Positions 1-8,579 of a DNA stretch of 64,000 bases are shown one piece after another (position 1 is the first letter of the stretch; every line of letters starts with the position of its first letter). The notes below the pieces were generated by a model. The model worked only from the letters and a program-made list of their open reading frames with translations. It made no database searches and was not told the origin of the DNA. Location of the stretch: contig NZ_CP088952.1 of the NCBI RefSeq assembly GCF_021165955.1, forward strand, positions 744,001-808,000, read 5' to 3'. A program made the translations under genes and the position numbers. This DNA is from Massilia endophytica. GTDB lineage: Bacteria; Pseudomonadota; Gammaproteobacteria; Burkholderiales; Burkholderiaceae_D.

Positions 1-1
1 C

Positions 2-793
2 ACCATCGACTTTATCCAGACCGGTTCCTGGTCCAGCAAGTCGATCAACGAGGCGAAGCGCTACGCGAACGTGAACGTGGCGGCAAAGGGCGTCACCAGC
101 GTGCCGCCGCAGTCCGAATGGAAGCTCACGCCGGGCGCGGCCTACCTGCACATCTGCACCAACGAGACCATCGACGGCATCGAGATCGATTTCGTGCCCA
201 CGGCGCAGGGCGATACGCCGCTGGTGGCGGACATGTCTTCCCACATCCTGTCGCGTCCCGTGGACGTGTCGAAGTACGGCGTGATCTTCGGCGGCGCCCA
301 GAAGAACATCGGCCCGGCGGGCGTGACGATGGTGATCGTGCGCGAAGACCTGATCGGCAAGGCGCTGCCCATCTGCCCCTCCGCCTTCGACTGGAAGAAC
401 GTGGCGGACAACGAATCCATGTACAACACGCCCCCCACCTACGGCATCTATATTGCCGGGCTGGTGTTCAAGTGGCTGAAGAAGCAGGGTGGCGTGGCGG
501 CCATGGAACAGCGTAATATTGAGAAAGCGAAGCTGCTGTACGCGGCTTTGGATGCGGACGACTTCTACCAGAATCGGGTCGCCAAGGAGTATCGCTCGCG
601 CATGAACATACCGTTCTACCTGCGCGACGAATCGCAGAATGAAGCATTCCTGGCCGGCGCCAAAGCGCGCGGGCTGCTGCAACTGAAGGGCCACAAGTCC
701 GTCGGCGGTATGCGGGCATCGATCTATAACGCGATGCCGATCGAGGGCGTGCAAGCGCTGGTCGATTATCTGAACGAGTTTGCGGGCCGCTGA
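2..793 (+). CDS. serC: Phosphoserine aminotransferase, 5'-truncated by window start
   Basis: Makes O-phosphoserine from 3-phosphohydroxypyruvate and glutamate, in the cytoplasm, for serine and pyridoxal phosphate synthesis. The reading frame is open from base 2, so about the first third of the protein lies outside the window; a GTG at 71 is internal, not a start. The segment GGAQKNIGPAG carries the lysine that binds pyridoxal phosphate (codon 302-304), and the rest fits the SerC C-terminal domain up to VQALVDYLNEFAGR. It is followed by pheA after a 52-base gap, the usual Burkholderiales order. Confidence 0.96.
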   Translation, partial: TIDFIQTGSWSSKSINEAKRYANVNVAAKGVTSVPPQSEWKLTPGAAYLHICTNETIDGIEIDFVPTAQGDTPLVADMSSHILSRPVDVSKYGVIFGGAQKNIGPAGVTMVIVREDLIGKALPICPSAFDWKNVADNESMYNTPPTYGIYIAGLVFKWLKKQGGVAAMEQRNIEKAKLLYAALDADDFYQNRVAKEYRSRMNIPFYLRDESQNEAFLAGAKARGLLQLKGHKSVGGMRASIYNAMPIEGVQALVDYLNEFAGR

Positions 794-845
794 TTCCGCC
801 CGTGGCGGGCGCAGCCCGCAGCTTTCAACCGCAAGCATTCAGACC

Positions 846-1919
846 ATGACAGACAAACTCAAACCACTGCGCGAGAAGATCGATTCGATCGATGCGCAGA
901 TCCTGGACCTGCTGAACCAGCGCGCCAAGGTTGCGCAGGACGTGGGCCATATCAAGGCCGAAACCAACGCGCCTGTGTTCCGTCCCGAGCGTGAGGCGCA
1001 GGTGCTGCGAGGCGTGGCGGACCGCAACCCCGGCCCGATGGGCGACACGGAAGTGCAGATCATCTTCCGCGAGATCATGTCCGCCTGCCGCTCGCTGGAA
1101 AAGCGCCTGGCCATCGCCTATCTTGGGCCAGTCGGCACCTTCAGCGAACAGGCCGTGCACCAGCAGTTCGGCCACTCCGTCGAAGCCCTGGCCTGCGCCT
1201 CCATCGACGAAGTGTTCCGCGCCACCGAGGCGGGAACCGCCGATTTCGGCGTGGTGCCGGTCGAGAATTCCTCGGAAGGCGCCATCGGCCGCACGCTCGA
1301 CCTGCTGCTGCAAACCCCGCTCACCATCAATGGCGAAGTGGCCATCGCCGTGCGCCACAGCCTCATGACGCGCACGGGCCTGATGGACGGCGTGCAGGTC
1401 ATCTGCGCCCATTCGCAGGCCCTGGCCCAGTGCCAGATCTGGCTCAACAACAACTACCCGCAGCTGGAGCGCCGCGCCGTGTCCTCGAACGCCGAGGCGG
1501 CGCGCATGGCGCGCGACGATGCGACCGTGGCCGCGATTGCGGGCGAGCGCGCGGGCGTGCAGTACGGCCTGGGTGTCGTCAAGGGCAATATCCAGGACGA
1601 TCCGCACAACCGCACGCGCTTCGCCGTGATCGGCCAGCACCCGGTGGGCCCGTCCGGCAAGGACCGCACCTCGCTGGCGCTGGCGGTGCCCAACAAGGCC
1701 GGCGCCGTGTACACGCTGCTGGCGCCCCTTTCCCAGCACGGCGTATCGATGACGCGCTTCGAATCACGTCCGGCGCGCACGGGCACCTGGGAATACTATT
1801 TTTACGTCGACATCGAAGGCCACGTCCAGACCCCGGCCGTGGCGCGTGCGCTCGCTGACCTGCAGAGCAACGCCGCCTTCTTCAAAGTGCTGGGCTCCTA
1901 CCCGACCAGCCTCACCTGA
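846..1919 (+). CDS. pheA: Bifunctional chorismate mutase / prephenate dehydratase (P-protein)
   Basis: 357 residues. Converts chorismate to prephenate and then to phenylpyruvate, the phenylalanine branch. Residues 1-85 or so form an AroQ chorismate mutase domain (LREKIDSIDAQILDLLNQR), about 88-270 the prephenate dehydratase domain with the catalytic threonine in NRTRFAVIG, and the C-terminal part an ACT domain with the ESRP motif for phenylalanine feedback. The open frame extends upstream to 780, inside serC, but the family start matches MTDKLKPLREK at 846. It sits between serC and hisC, spaced for one transcript. Confidence 0.96.
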   Translation: MTDKLKPLREKIDSIDAQILDLLNQRAKVAQDVGHIKAETNAPVFRPEREAQVLRGVADRNPGPMGDTEVQIIFREIMSACRSLEKRLAIAYLGPVGTFSEQAVHQQFGHSVEALACASIDEVFRATEAGTADFGVVPVENSSEGAIGRTLDLLLQTPLTINGEVAIAVRHSLMTRTGLMDGVQVICAHSQALAQCQIWLNNNYPQLERRAVSSNAEAARMARDDATVAAIAGERAGVQYGLGVVKGNIQDDPHNRTRFAVIGQHPVGPSGKDRTSLALAVPNKAGAVYTLLAPLSQHGVSMTRFESRPARTGTWEYYFYVDIEGHVQTPAVARALADLQSNAAFFKVLGSYPTSLT

Positions 1920-1936
1920 ACTTAAAGAGAAATACC

Positions 1937-3058
1937 ATGTCCAAGCAATTCGGTCCTGAATACGTTCGCGCAATCGCTCCCTACCAGGCTGGCAAGCCCA
2001 TTTCGGAAGTGGCGCGCGAATTCGGCCTCAAGGAAGAGGCAATCGTGAAACTGGCGTCCAATGAGAACCCCTTCGGCGTGCCCGAGTCGGCGCGGCAGGC
2101 GATGGCGCAGGCCGCCGCGGAGCTGGGCCGCTACCCGGACGCCAACGCCTTCGACCTGAAGCAGGCGCTGTCCAAGCGCTACGATGTGCCGATGGAGTGG
2201 ATCACCCTGGGCAACGGCTCCAACGACATCCTCGAAATCGCCGCCAAGGCCTTCGTGGAGAAGGGCCAGTCCATCGTGTATGCGCAGTACTCCTTCGCCG
2301 TGTACGCGCTGGCAGCACAGGGCATCGGCGCCCGCCACATCGTGGTTCCGGCGAAGGACTATGGCCACGACCTGGACGCCATGGCTGCGGCCATCGAGGC
2401 GGACACCCGCCTGGTCTTCATCGCCAACCCGAACAACCCCACCGGAACCTTCGTGCGCGGCGAGCAGATCGAAGCCTTCATGAAGAAGGTGCCGCAGCAC
2501 GTGGTGGTGGTGCTGGACGAGGCCTACAACGAGTTCCTCGACGCGGCGGACCAGTACGAATCCGCCGCCTGGGTGCGCGAATACCCGAACCTGCTGGTGT
2601 CGCGCACCTTCTCCAAGGCCTACGGCCTGGCGGGCCTGCGCGTCGGCTTCGCCCTGGCGCAGCCGCTGCTGACGGACCTGATGAACCGCGTGCGCCAGCC
2701 CTTCAACGTGAACTCCCTGGCGCAGGCTGCGGCCATCGCCGCCCTGAACGACAAGGAGTTCCTGGAAAAGAGCGCGCGCAACAACGCCGCGGGCTACCAG
2801 CAGTTCGTCGAGGCCTTCAAGCAGATGGGCCTTGAATACGTGCCGTCGCACGGCAATTTCGTGCTCGTGAAAGTCGGCGAGGACGAAGGCGCGGGCGCGC
2901 GTGTCAATATCGCGCTGCTGAAGCAGGGCGTCATCGTGCGCCCCGTGGGCAACTACGGCCTGCCGCAGTGGCTGCGCATTTCCATCGGGCTGCCGCAGGA
3001 GAACGCGGTGCTGATCGCTGCCTTGCAGAAGGCGCTGGCGGAGAATCGTGCTGAATAA
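1937..3058 (+). CDS. hisC: Histidinol-phosphate / aromatic aminotransferase
   Basis: 373 residues, class I/II PLP aminotransferase. It has NPNNPTG at 164-170, DEAYNEF near 194-200 and the PLP lysine K227 in SRTFSKAYGLAGLR. The start has a Shine-Dalgarno-like AAAGAGA six bases upstream. Lying between pheA and tyrA, this HisC2-type enzyme probably transaminates phenylpyruvate or hydroxyphenylpyruvate as well as, or instead of, imidazole acetol phosphate; that is inferred from context. The stop overlaps the tyrA start by 11 bases, which suggests translational coupling. Confidence 0.94.
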   Translation: MSKQFGPEYVRAIAPYQAGKPISEVAREFGLKEEAIVKLASNENPFGVPESARQAMAQAAAELGRYPDANAFDLKQALSKRYDVPMEWITLGNGSNDILEIAAKAFVEKGQSIVYAQYSFAVYALAAQGIGARHIVVPAKDYGHDLDAMAAAIEADTRLVFIANPNNPTGTFVRGEQIEAFMKKVPQHVVVVLDEAYNEFLDAADQYESAAWVREYPNLLVSRTFSKAYGLAGLRVGFALAQPLLTDLMNRVRQPFNVNSLAQAAAIAALNDKEFLEKSARNNAAGYQQFVEAFKQMGLEYVPSHGNFVLVKVGEDEGAGARVNIALLKQGVIVRPVGNYGLPQWLRISIGLPQENAVLIAALQKALAENRAE

Positions 3059-3968
3059 AGTCGTCCTCTTTGGCGTTGGCCTGATCGGCGGCTCGTTTGC
3101 GCGGGCGCTGAAGAAGGCTGGCGCCGTGCGGCAGGTGGTGGGCATCGACCGCTCCGCCGCATCGCTGGAACGCGCGAAGCAGCTCGGCATCATCGACGAG
3201 ATCGGGCCGCTGGCCGATGCCGATGGCGCCGCTCTCGCCGCCGCGCTGGAAGGCGCGGACCTCATCATGCTCGCAGCACCCGTGGCCCAGACCGGCCGCA
3301 TCCTCGCCATGCTGGCGCCGCACCTGCCGCCCGGCGCCGTGGTCACGGACGCGGGCAGCACCAAGACGGACGTGGTGGAAGCCGCGCGCCGCGCGCTGGG
3401 CGGCAAAATCGCCCAGTTCGTACCGGGCCACCCGATAGCGGGACGCGAAACCAACGGTCCCGACGCCGCCATCGACGATCTCTATATCGGCAAGAAGGCC
3501 GTGCTGGCGCCCCTGCCGGAGAACTCGGGGCAGGACGTGGCGCGGGTGGCGGATGCATGGCGCGCCTGCGGCGCCATCATCCACACGCTTACGCCGGAGG
3601 AGCACGACAAGGTGTTCGCCGCCGTCAGCCATCTGCCCCACCTGCTGGCCTATGCGCTGGTGGACGATATCGCCCGCAAGCCGCACGCCGACTTGCTCTT
3701 CCAGTACGCTGCCAGCGGCTTTCGCGACTTCACCCGCATCGCCGGCAGCTCGCCCGAAATGTGGCGCGACATCAGCCTCGCCAACCAGGCGGCCCTGCTG
3801 ACGGAGCTGGATGCCTACATGGCACAATTGACGCAACTGCGCGCCCGGCTTGCCGCCGGGGACGGCGCCACCCTCGAAGCCGTGTACGGCAACGCGCAGC
3901 GCGCGCGCCAGCGCTGGATCGAGGCCATCGAAGCGGCCGAAACGCCGCAGCCGAAAGACAAGGAATAA
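3048..3968 (+). CDS. tyrA: Prephenate dehydrogenase
   Basis: 306 residues. Oxidatively decarboxylates prephenate to 4-hydroxyphenylpyruvate for tyrosine synthesis. It opens with the dinucleotide-binding loop GVGLIGGS (9-16) and has the family motif GHPIAG at 127-132, which includes the catalytic histidine. The helical dimerisation domain follows; no ACT domain is visible. The start is a GTG inside the hisC end. The aroA start lies 10 bases after its stop, so pheA-hisC-tyrA-aroA read as one operon. Confidence 0.95.
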   Translation: MLNKVVLFGVGLIGGSFARALKKAGAVRQVVGIDRSAASLERAKQLGIIDEIGPLADADGAALAAALEGADLIMLAAPVAQTGRILAMLAPHLPPGAVVTDAGSTKTDVVEAARRALGGKIAQFVPGHPIAGRETNGPDAAIDDLYIGKKAVLAPLPENSGQDVARVADAWRACGAIIHTLTPEEHDKVFAAVSHLPHLLAYALVDDIARKPHADLLFQYAASGFRDFTRIAGSSPEMWRDISLANQAALLTELDAYMAQLTQLRARLAAGDGATLEAVYGNAQRARQRWIEAIEAAETPQPKDKE

Positions 3969-3978
3969 GGACAGGGCC

Positions 3979-5316
3979 ATGAGCCAATACCCAGAACATA
4001 TCGACCTGCAGCCGGTCACCCACGTCGAAGGCGTGGTGAGGCTGCCGGGCTCCAAGAGCATCTCCAACCGCATCCTGCTGCTGGCCGCGCTGGCGGACGG
4101 CGAAACGAAGATCGTCGACCTGCTGGATTCGGACGACACCCAGGTCATGCTGGCAGCCCTGCGCAAGCTGGGCGTGGAATGGACCGAAGAGAAAAGCGTG
4201 GACGGCGCAAGCACCATCCACCGCGTGCAGGGCGTAAACGGCCAGTTCCCGAACCGCACGGCGGATCTCTTCATGGGCAATGCGGGCACGGCGATCCGTC
4301 CGCTGACGGCGGCGCTGGCCGTGATCGGCGGCGACTACACGGTGCACGGCGTACCGCGCATGCACGAGCGTCCCATCGGCGATCTGGTGGACGCGCTGAA
4401 CGCCGTCGGCGCCAGCATCGAATACACGGGCAATGCGGGCTTTCCGCCGCTGCACATCCGCAGCGGCAAATTCGAGGCGAAGCGCCTCTCCGTGCGCGGC
4501 AATGTATCGAGCCAGTTCCTGACCGCGCTGCTGATGGTGGCGCCGCTGATGGCAAACGAGCATGCCGTGACCATCGAGGTCGAGGGCGAGCTGATTTCCA
4601 AGCCTTATATCGAGATCACCCTGAACCTGATGCGCCGCTTCGGCGTGGTGGTGGAGCAGGACGAGTGGAAGTCCTTCACCATTCCCACCGGCGTGCGCTA
4701 CCAGAGCCCGGGGAACATCCACGTGGAAGGCGACGCCTCCTCGGCGTCCTACTTCATGGCGGCCGGCGCGATTGCGGGCGGTCCAATCCGCGTGGAAGGC
4801 GTGGGCCGCGACTCCATCCAGGGCGACGTGCGCTTCGTGCACGCGCTGGAGCAGATGGGCGCCCAGATCACCATGGGCGACAACTGGATCGAATCGCGCT
4901 CCAGCGGCCCGCTGAAGGCCATCGATGCGGACTTCAACCACATTCCCGACGCCGCCATGACGATTGCGATCGCGGCGCTCTACGCCGACGGCAAGAGCAC
5001 CCTGCGCAACATCGCCAGCTGGCGCGTGAAGGAAACGGACCGCATCGCCGCCATGGCCGCCGAGCTGCGCAAGCTGGGCGCCGAAGTGGAAGAGGGGCCG
5101 GACTACCTGTGCGTGACCCCGCCGAAGGTGCTGTCGCCCGCGGCTATCGACACCTACGACGACCACCGCATGGCCATGTGCTTCTCGCTCGCCTCGCTGG
5201 ACGGCGCCGCGCGGCGCGGCACGTCGGTGCGCATCAACGATCCCAAGTGCGTGGCCAAGACCTTCCCCGACTACTTCACAGCCTTCGCCAATATCGCCCA
5301 CGAAGCGAAGTTCTAA
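3979..5316 (+). CDS. aroA: 3-phosphoshikimate 1-carboxyvinyltransferase (EPSP synthase)
   Basis: 445 residues. Joins PEP to shikimate 3-phosphate in the shikimate pathway. Visible signatures are LPGSKSISNR with K26, LFMGNAGTAIRPLTA, the substrate loop PRMHERPIGDLV, and the C-terminal DDHRMAMCFSLASL. The start is the ATG after AAGGAATAAGGACAGGGCC; the open frame reaches back to 3850 only inside tyrA. It is a class I-like enzyme by motif and length. A 45-bp inverted repeat follows the stop. Confidence 0.96.
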   Translation: MSQYPEHIDLQPVTHVEGVVRLPGSKSISNRILLLAALADGETKIVDLLDSDDTQVMLAALRKLGVEWTEEKSVDGASTIHRVQGVNGQFPNRTADLFMGNAGTAIRPLTAALAVIGGDYTVHGVPRMHERPIGDLVDALNAVGASIEYTGNAGFPPLHIRSGKFEAKRLSVRGNVSSQFLTALLMVAPLMANEHAVTIEVEGELISKPYIEITLNLMRRFGVVVEQDEWKSFTIPTGVRYQSPGNIHVEGDASSASYFMAAGAIAGGPIRVEGVGRDSIQGDVRFVHALEQMGAQITMGDNWIESRSSGPLKAIDADFNHIPDAAMTIAIAALYADGKSTLRNIASWRVKETDRIAAMAAELRKLGAEVEEGPDYLCVTPPKVLSPAAIDTYDDHRMAMCFSLASLDGAARRGTSVRINDPKCVAKTFPDYFTAFANIAHEAKF

Positions 5317-5317
5317 G

Positions 5318-5362
5318 TTTCTTAAAGGGGACAGACGGGGACGCCGAGTCCCCTTTAAGAAA
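5318..5362. repeat. Perfect 15-bp inverted repeat (REP-like hairpin) between aroA and cmk
   Basis: Arms TTTCTTAAAGGGGAC (5318-5332) and GTCCCCTTTAAGAAA (5348-5362) are exact reverse complements around a 15-base loop that itself repeats GGGGAC. There is no T-run after it, so it is a poor intrinsic terminator. Its form resembles dispersed extragenic palindromes (REP/RAYT type) of proteobacteria; that reading is inferred from one copy. Confidence 0.6.
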
Positions 5363-5421
5363 TCTATCTGCCCCAGCCCCCGAAGTAGGCGAGGGCGGCA
5401 GGGGAGGGTAGAATCCTCCCT

Positions 5422-6102
5422 ATGCCTACCTCTCATATTCCCGTCATTACCATCGACGGCCCAACCGCCTCCGGCAAGGGCACCGTCGCCCACCGCGTCG
5501 CTGACCACCTGGGCTTCCACCTGCTCGATTCGGGCGCCCTCTACCGCCTCACCGCCCTGCAGGCCCTGCGCCGCCAGACAGACCTGCATGACGAGCATGC
5601 CCTGGCCAAGCTGGCCGAGCATCTCAGCATCCATTTCACGGGCGAAGCGATATTTTTGTCGCAAGAAAACGTCACTGACGCCATCCGCCAGGAAGAGGTT
5701 GGCAATACGGCATCAAAAATTGCCGCTTTGCCAGCCGTGCGCCAGGCCCTGTATGGCCTGCAGCTGAGCTTCCGCAAGGCGCCGGGCCTCGTGGCGGACG
5801 GCCGGGACATGGGCACGGTGATCTTTCCCCACGCCCAGCTGAAGGTGTTTTTGACCGCCAGCGTCGAGGCCAGGGCGGAACGCCGCTATAAGCAATTGAT
5901 TGGCAAGGGAATTTCTGCTAATATGCAAGACCTCCTGATGGATTTGAAAGCGCGGGATGACCGGGATACGAACCGGGCCATCGCGCCTCTCGTCCCAGCA
6001 GAGGGGGCGCATGTCCTGGATACTTCGGAGATGACGGTCGATGCGGCCGTCGCCCAGGTGCTCCAGTGGTATGCGGCCATCGGGAAGCATGTAGGTGCCT
6101 AG
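5422..6102 (+). CDS. cmk: Cytidylate kinase
   Basis: 226 residues. Phosphorylates (d)CMP to (d)CDP. The P-loop GPTASGKGT is at residues 13-21, the nucleotide-binding segment DGRDMGTVIFPHA in the middle, and the CMP-binding DLKARDDRDTNR towards the end. Cmk lies just upstream of rpsA, as in most proteobacteria, and promoters inside cmk often feed rpsA. No strong Shine-Dalgarno stands at the usual distance; a GGGGAGGG run lies about 13 bases upstream of the ATG. Confidence 0.95.
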   Translation: MPTSHIPVITIDGPTASGKGTVAHRVADHLGFHLLDSGALYRLTALQALRRQTDLHDEHALAKLAEHLSIHFTGEAIFLSQENVTDAIRQEEVGNTASKIAALPAVRQALYGLQLSFRKAPGLVADGRDMGTVIFPHAQLKVFLTASVEARAERRYKQLIGKGISANMQDLLMDLKARDDRDTNRAIAPLVPAEGAHVLDTSEMTVDAAVAQVLQWYAAIGKHVGA

Positions 6103-6140
6103 GCGCGCTCTGTCCGCCGAAGCGTTTGTTTAACCCTAAC

Positions 6141-6173
6141 CCAGTTGAAGTCCCATCGTGGGAGCCTTACTGG
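6141..6173 (+). promoter_or_regulatory. Hairpin in the rpsA leader, possible S1 autoregulatory element
   Basis: CCAGT (6141-6145) pairs with ACTGG (6169-6173), and inside it TCCCA (6151-6155) pairs with TGGGA (6159-6163) around a TCG loop, giving a two-tier stem with an internal loop. The ATG at 6194 has only a weak GGAAA nearby. In E. coli, rpsA translation relies on leader hairpins rather than a strong Shine-Dalgarno and is repressed by S1; a similar role here is inferred. Confidence 0.4.
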
Positions 6174-6193
6174 CTAACCTGGAAATCTATTAA

Positions 6194-7870
6194 ATGGAAA
6201 GTTTCGCAGCCCTCTTCGAAGAGTCCCTGTCGCGTCAAGACATGCGCTCTGGCGAAGTGATCTCCGCTGAAGTCGTGCGTCTGGACCACAACTTTGTTAT
6301 CGTCAACGCCGGCCTGAAATCGGAAGCTTTCATCCCTGTTGAAGAATTCAAGAATGACCAAGGCGAACTGGAAGTCAAAGTAGGCGACTTCGTTTCCGTG
6401 GCCATCGAATCGCTGGAAAATGGTTTCGGCGATACCATCCTGTCGCGCGACAAGGCCAAGCGCCTGGCATCGTGGCTGGCACTGGAAAAAGCAATGGAAT
6501 CCGGCGAGATCGTCGTCGGTACCGTCAACGGCAAAGTCAAGGGCGGCCTGACCGTTCTGACCAACGGCATCCGCGCATTCCTGCCGGGTTCCCTGGTGGA
6601 CACCCGTCCTGTGAAGGACACCACCCCGTTCGAAGGCAAGACCCTGGAATTCAAGGTCATCAAGCTGGACCGCAAGCGTAACAACGTCGTTCTGTCCCGC
6701 CGCGCCGTCATCGAAGCATCGATGGGCGAAGAGCGCCAGAAGCTGATGGAAACGCTGAAAGAAGGCACCGTGGTGACCGGCGTGGTGAAGAACATCACCG
6801 ACTACGGCGCGTTCGTGGACCTGGGCGGCATCGACGGCCTGCTGCACATCACCGACCTGGCATGGCGCCGCGTGCGTCACCCGTCCGAAGTGCTGACGGT
6901 TGGCCAGGAAATCACCGCCAAGGTCCTGAAGTACGACCAGGAAAAGAACCGCGTGTCCCTGGGCGTGAAGCAGCTGGGCGACGATCCATGGACCGGTCTG
7001 TCCCGCCGCTACCCGCAAGGCACCCGCCTGTTCGGCAAGGTCACCAACCTGACCGACTACGGTGCGTTCGTGGAAGTGGAACAGGGCATCGAAGGCCTGG
7101 TGCACGTGTCCGAAATGGACTGGACCAACAAGAACGTGGCTCCGAACAAGGTTGTCCAGCTGGGCGACGAAGTGGAAGTCATGGTTCTGGAAATCGACGA
7201 AGAGCGTCGTCGTATTTCGCTGGGCATGAAGCAGTGCAAGGCCAATCCTTGGGACGACTTCGGCGTGACCCACAAGAAGGGCGACAAGGTCAAGGGCGCC
7301 ATCAAGTCGATCACCGACTTCGGCGTGTTTATCGGCCTGGCTGGCAACATCGACGGCCTGGTGCACCTGTCCGACCTGTCCTGGACCGAGCCTGGCGAAG
7401 AAGCCGTGCGCAAGTTCAAGAAGGGCGACGAGCTGGAAGCTGTTGTTCTGGCCATCGACGTGGAGCGCGAGCGCGTGTCCCTGGGCGTGAAGCAGCTGGA
7501 AGGCGACCCGTTCAACAACTACGCTGCCATGAACGACAAGGGTTCCCTGGTCACCGGCACCGTGAAATCGGTTGAGCCAAAAGGCGCCGTGATCCAGCTG
7601 TCCGACGAAGTCGAAGGCTACCTGCGCGCTTCCGAAATCTCCCGCGACCGCGTGGAAGATGCCGGCACCCACCTGAAAGTGGGCGACAGCGTGGAAGCCC
7701 TGGTCATCAACATCGACCGCAAGGCACGCAGCATCCAGCTGTCCATCAAGGCGAAGGACAACGCTGAAACCGCTGAAGCCATGCAGAAGATGGCAGCTGA
7801 CAGCAGCGCCGCATCGGGCACCACCAGCCTGGGCGCACTGCTGAAAGCCAAGATGGACAACAAGAACTAA
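6194..7870 (+). CDS. rpsA: 30S ribosomal protein S1
   Basis: 558 residues, the usual length. Binds mRNA and helps 30S initiation. Six S1 (OB-fold) repeats can be followed, for example GTVVTGVVKNITDYGAFVDL, then GKVTNLTDYGAFVEVEQG, then GAIKSITDFGVFIGLAGN, with two more diverged N-terminal repeats that bind the ribosome and a C-terminal one. Codon choice (many GAA and AAG, few rare codons) looks like a highly expressed gene compared with its neighbours. ihfB follows 20 bases after the stop, as in E. coli. Confidence 0.97.
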   Translation: MESFAALFEESLSRQDMRSGEVISAEVVRLDHNFVIVNAGLKSEAFIPVEEFKNDQGELEVKVGDFVSVAIESLENGFGDTILSRDKAKRLASWLALEKAMESGEIVVGTVNGKVKGGLTVLTNGIRAFLPGSLVDTRPVKDTTPFEGKTLEFKVIKLDRKRNNVVLSRRAVIEASMGEERQKLMETLKEGTVVTGVVKNITDYGAFVDLGGIDGLLHITDLAWRRVRHPSEVLTVGQEITAKVLKYDQEKNRVSLGVKQLGDDPWTGLSRRYPQGTRLFGKVTNLTDYGAFVEVEQGIEGLVHVSEMDWTNKNVAPNKVVQLGDEVEVMVLEIDEERRRISLGMKQCKANPWDDFGVTHKKGDKVKGAIKSITDFGVFIGLAGNIDGLVHLSDLSWTEPGEEAVRKFKKGDELEAVVLAIDVERERVSLGVKQLEGDPFNNYAAMNDKGSLVTGTVKSVEPKGAVIQLSDEVEGYLRASEISRDRVEDAGTHLKVGDSVEALVINIDRKARSIQLSIKAKDNAETAEAMQKMAADSSAASGTTSLGALLKAKMDNKN

Positions 7871-7890
7871 GACTTCTCTGCGAACCGTAG

Positions 7891-8196
7891 ATGACCAAGT
7901 CCGAATTGATCAACCGCCTGGCTGAGCGCTATTCTCAGCTGGTGGCCAAAGATGCGGAGTACGCCGTCAAGACGATTCTTGATGCGATGACCGGCGCCCT
8001 GGCGAGCGGTCAGCGCATCGAGATCCGTGGCTTCGGCAGCTTCGCGTTGAACAGCCGGCCACCGCGCATCGGACGCAATCCGAAGTCCGGCGAACGAGTG
8101 ATGGTGCCCGAAAAACGGGTGCCCCACTTCAAGCCGGGCAAGCAGTTGCGCGAGCGGGTCGATGCGATGGTCGGGCAACCGATCATCGAGGACTGA
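7891..8196 (+). CDS. ihfB: Integration host factor subunit beta
   Basis: 101 residues, DNABII family. With IhfA it bends DNA at specific sites. It begins MTKSELINRLAERYSQL, has the beta-arm region RIEIRGFGSFALN and the tip PRIGRNPKSGERVMVPEK, where the intercalating proline sits in the family. Its place after rpsA favours IhfB over HU. A strong intrinsic terminator follows within 25 bases. Confidence 0.95.
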   Translation: MTKSELINRLAERYSQLVAKDAEYAVKTILDAMTGALASGQRIEIRGFGSFALNSRPPRIGRNPKSGERVMVPEKRVPHFKPGKQLRERVDAMVGQPIIED

Positions 8197-8220
8197 GTCT
8201 GACGCGATGAGAGTCTGAAG

Positions 8221-8251
8221 AGGGGCGGGCCGTGGCCTGCCCCTTTTTTTT
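8221..8251 (+). terminator. Rho-independent terminator after ihfB
   Basis: AGGGGCGGGC pairs with GCCTGCCCCT (one G-T pair) around a CGTG loop, followed by eight T. Confidence 0.9.
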
Positions 8252-8270
8252 GAAACAGGGATGCTAAACG

Positions 8271-8570
8271 ATGAAAATAATTTCCACTGTTATTGGCGTA
8301 GTGCTGTTTGTCCTGTTCTTTGGTTTTGCCTTGAAAAATACGCAGGAAGTCGACCTGCACCTCTTTCTCGACTATGAATTGCGCGGCCCCCTGGTGCTGA
8401 TGCTGCTGGTCTTCTTCGTGGCCGGCGCCGTCCTTGGCGTGCTGGCGCTCACCCCCACCGTATTCCGCCACCGGCGCGAATCGACCAAACAAAAAACCAC
8501 CATCCAGTCGCTGCAGATTTCGGCCCTGAAGGCCAATCAGGCGCCGGATAGCGTCAACGCGCAGCAGTAA
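8271..8570 (+). CDS. lapA: LapA family inner-membrane protein
   Basis: 99 residues. Small DUF1049/LapA protein with two membrane segments (about residues 5-22 and 40-62) and a short charged cytoplasmic tail. LapA is encoded with LapB, which controls LPS synthesis by presenting LpxC to FtsH; LapA's own role is less clear. The frame starts 20 bases after the ihfB terminator, and the gene ends 9 bases before lapB. Confidence 0.88.
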   Translation: MKIISTVIGVVLFVLFFGFALKNTQEVDLHLFLDYELRGPLVLMLLVFFVAGAVLGVLALTPTVFRHRRESTKQKTTIQSLQISALKANQAPDSVNAQQ

Positions 8571-8579
8571 GGACTCCGA

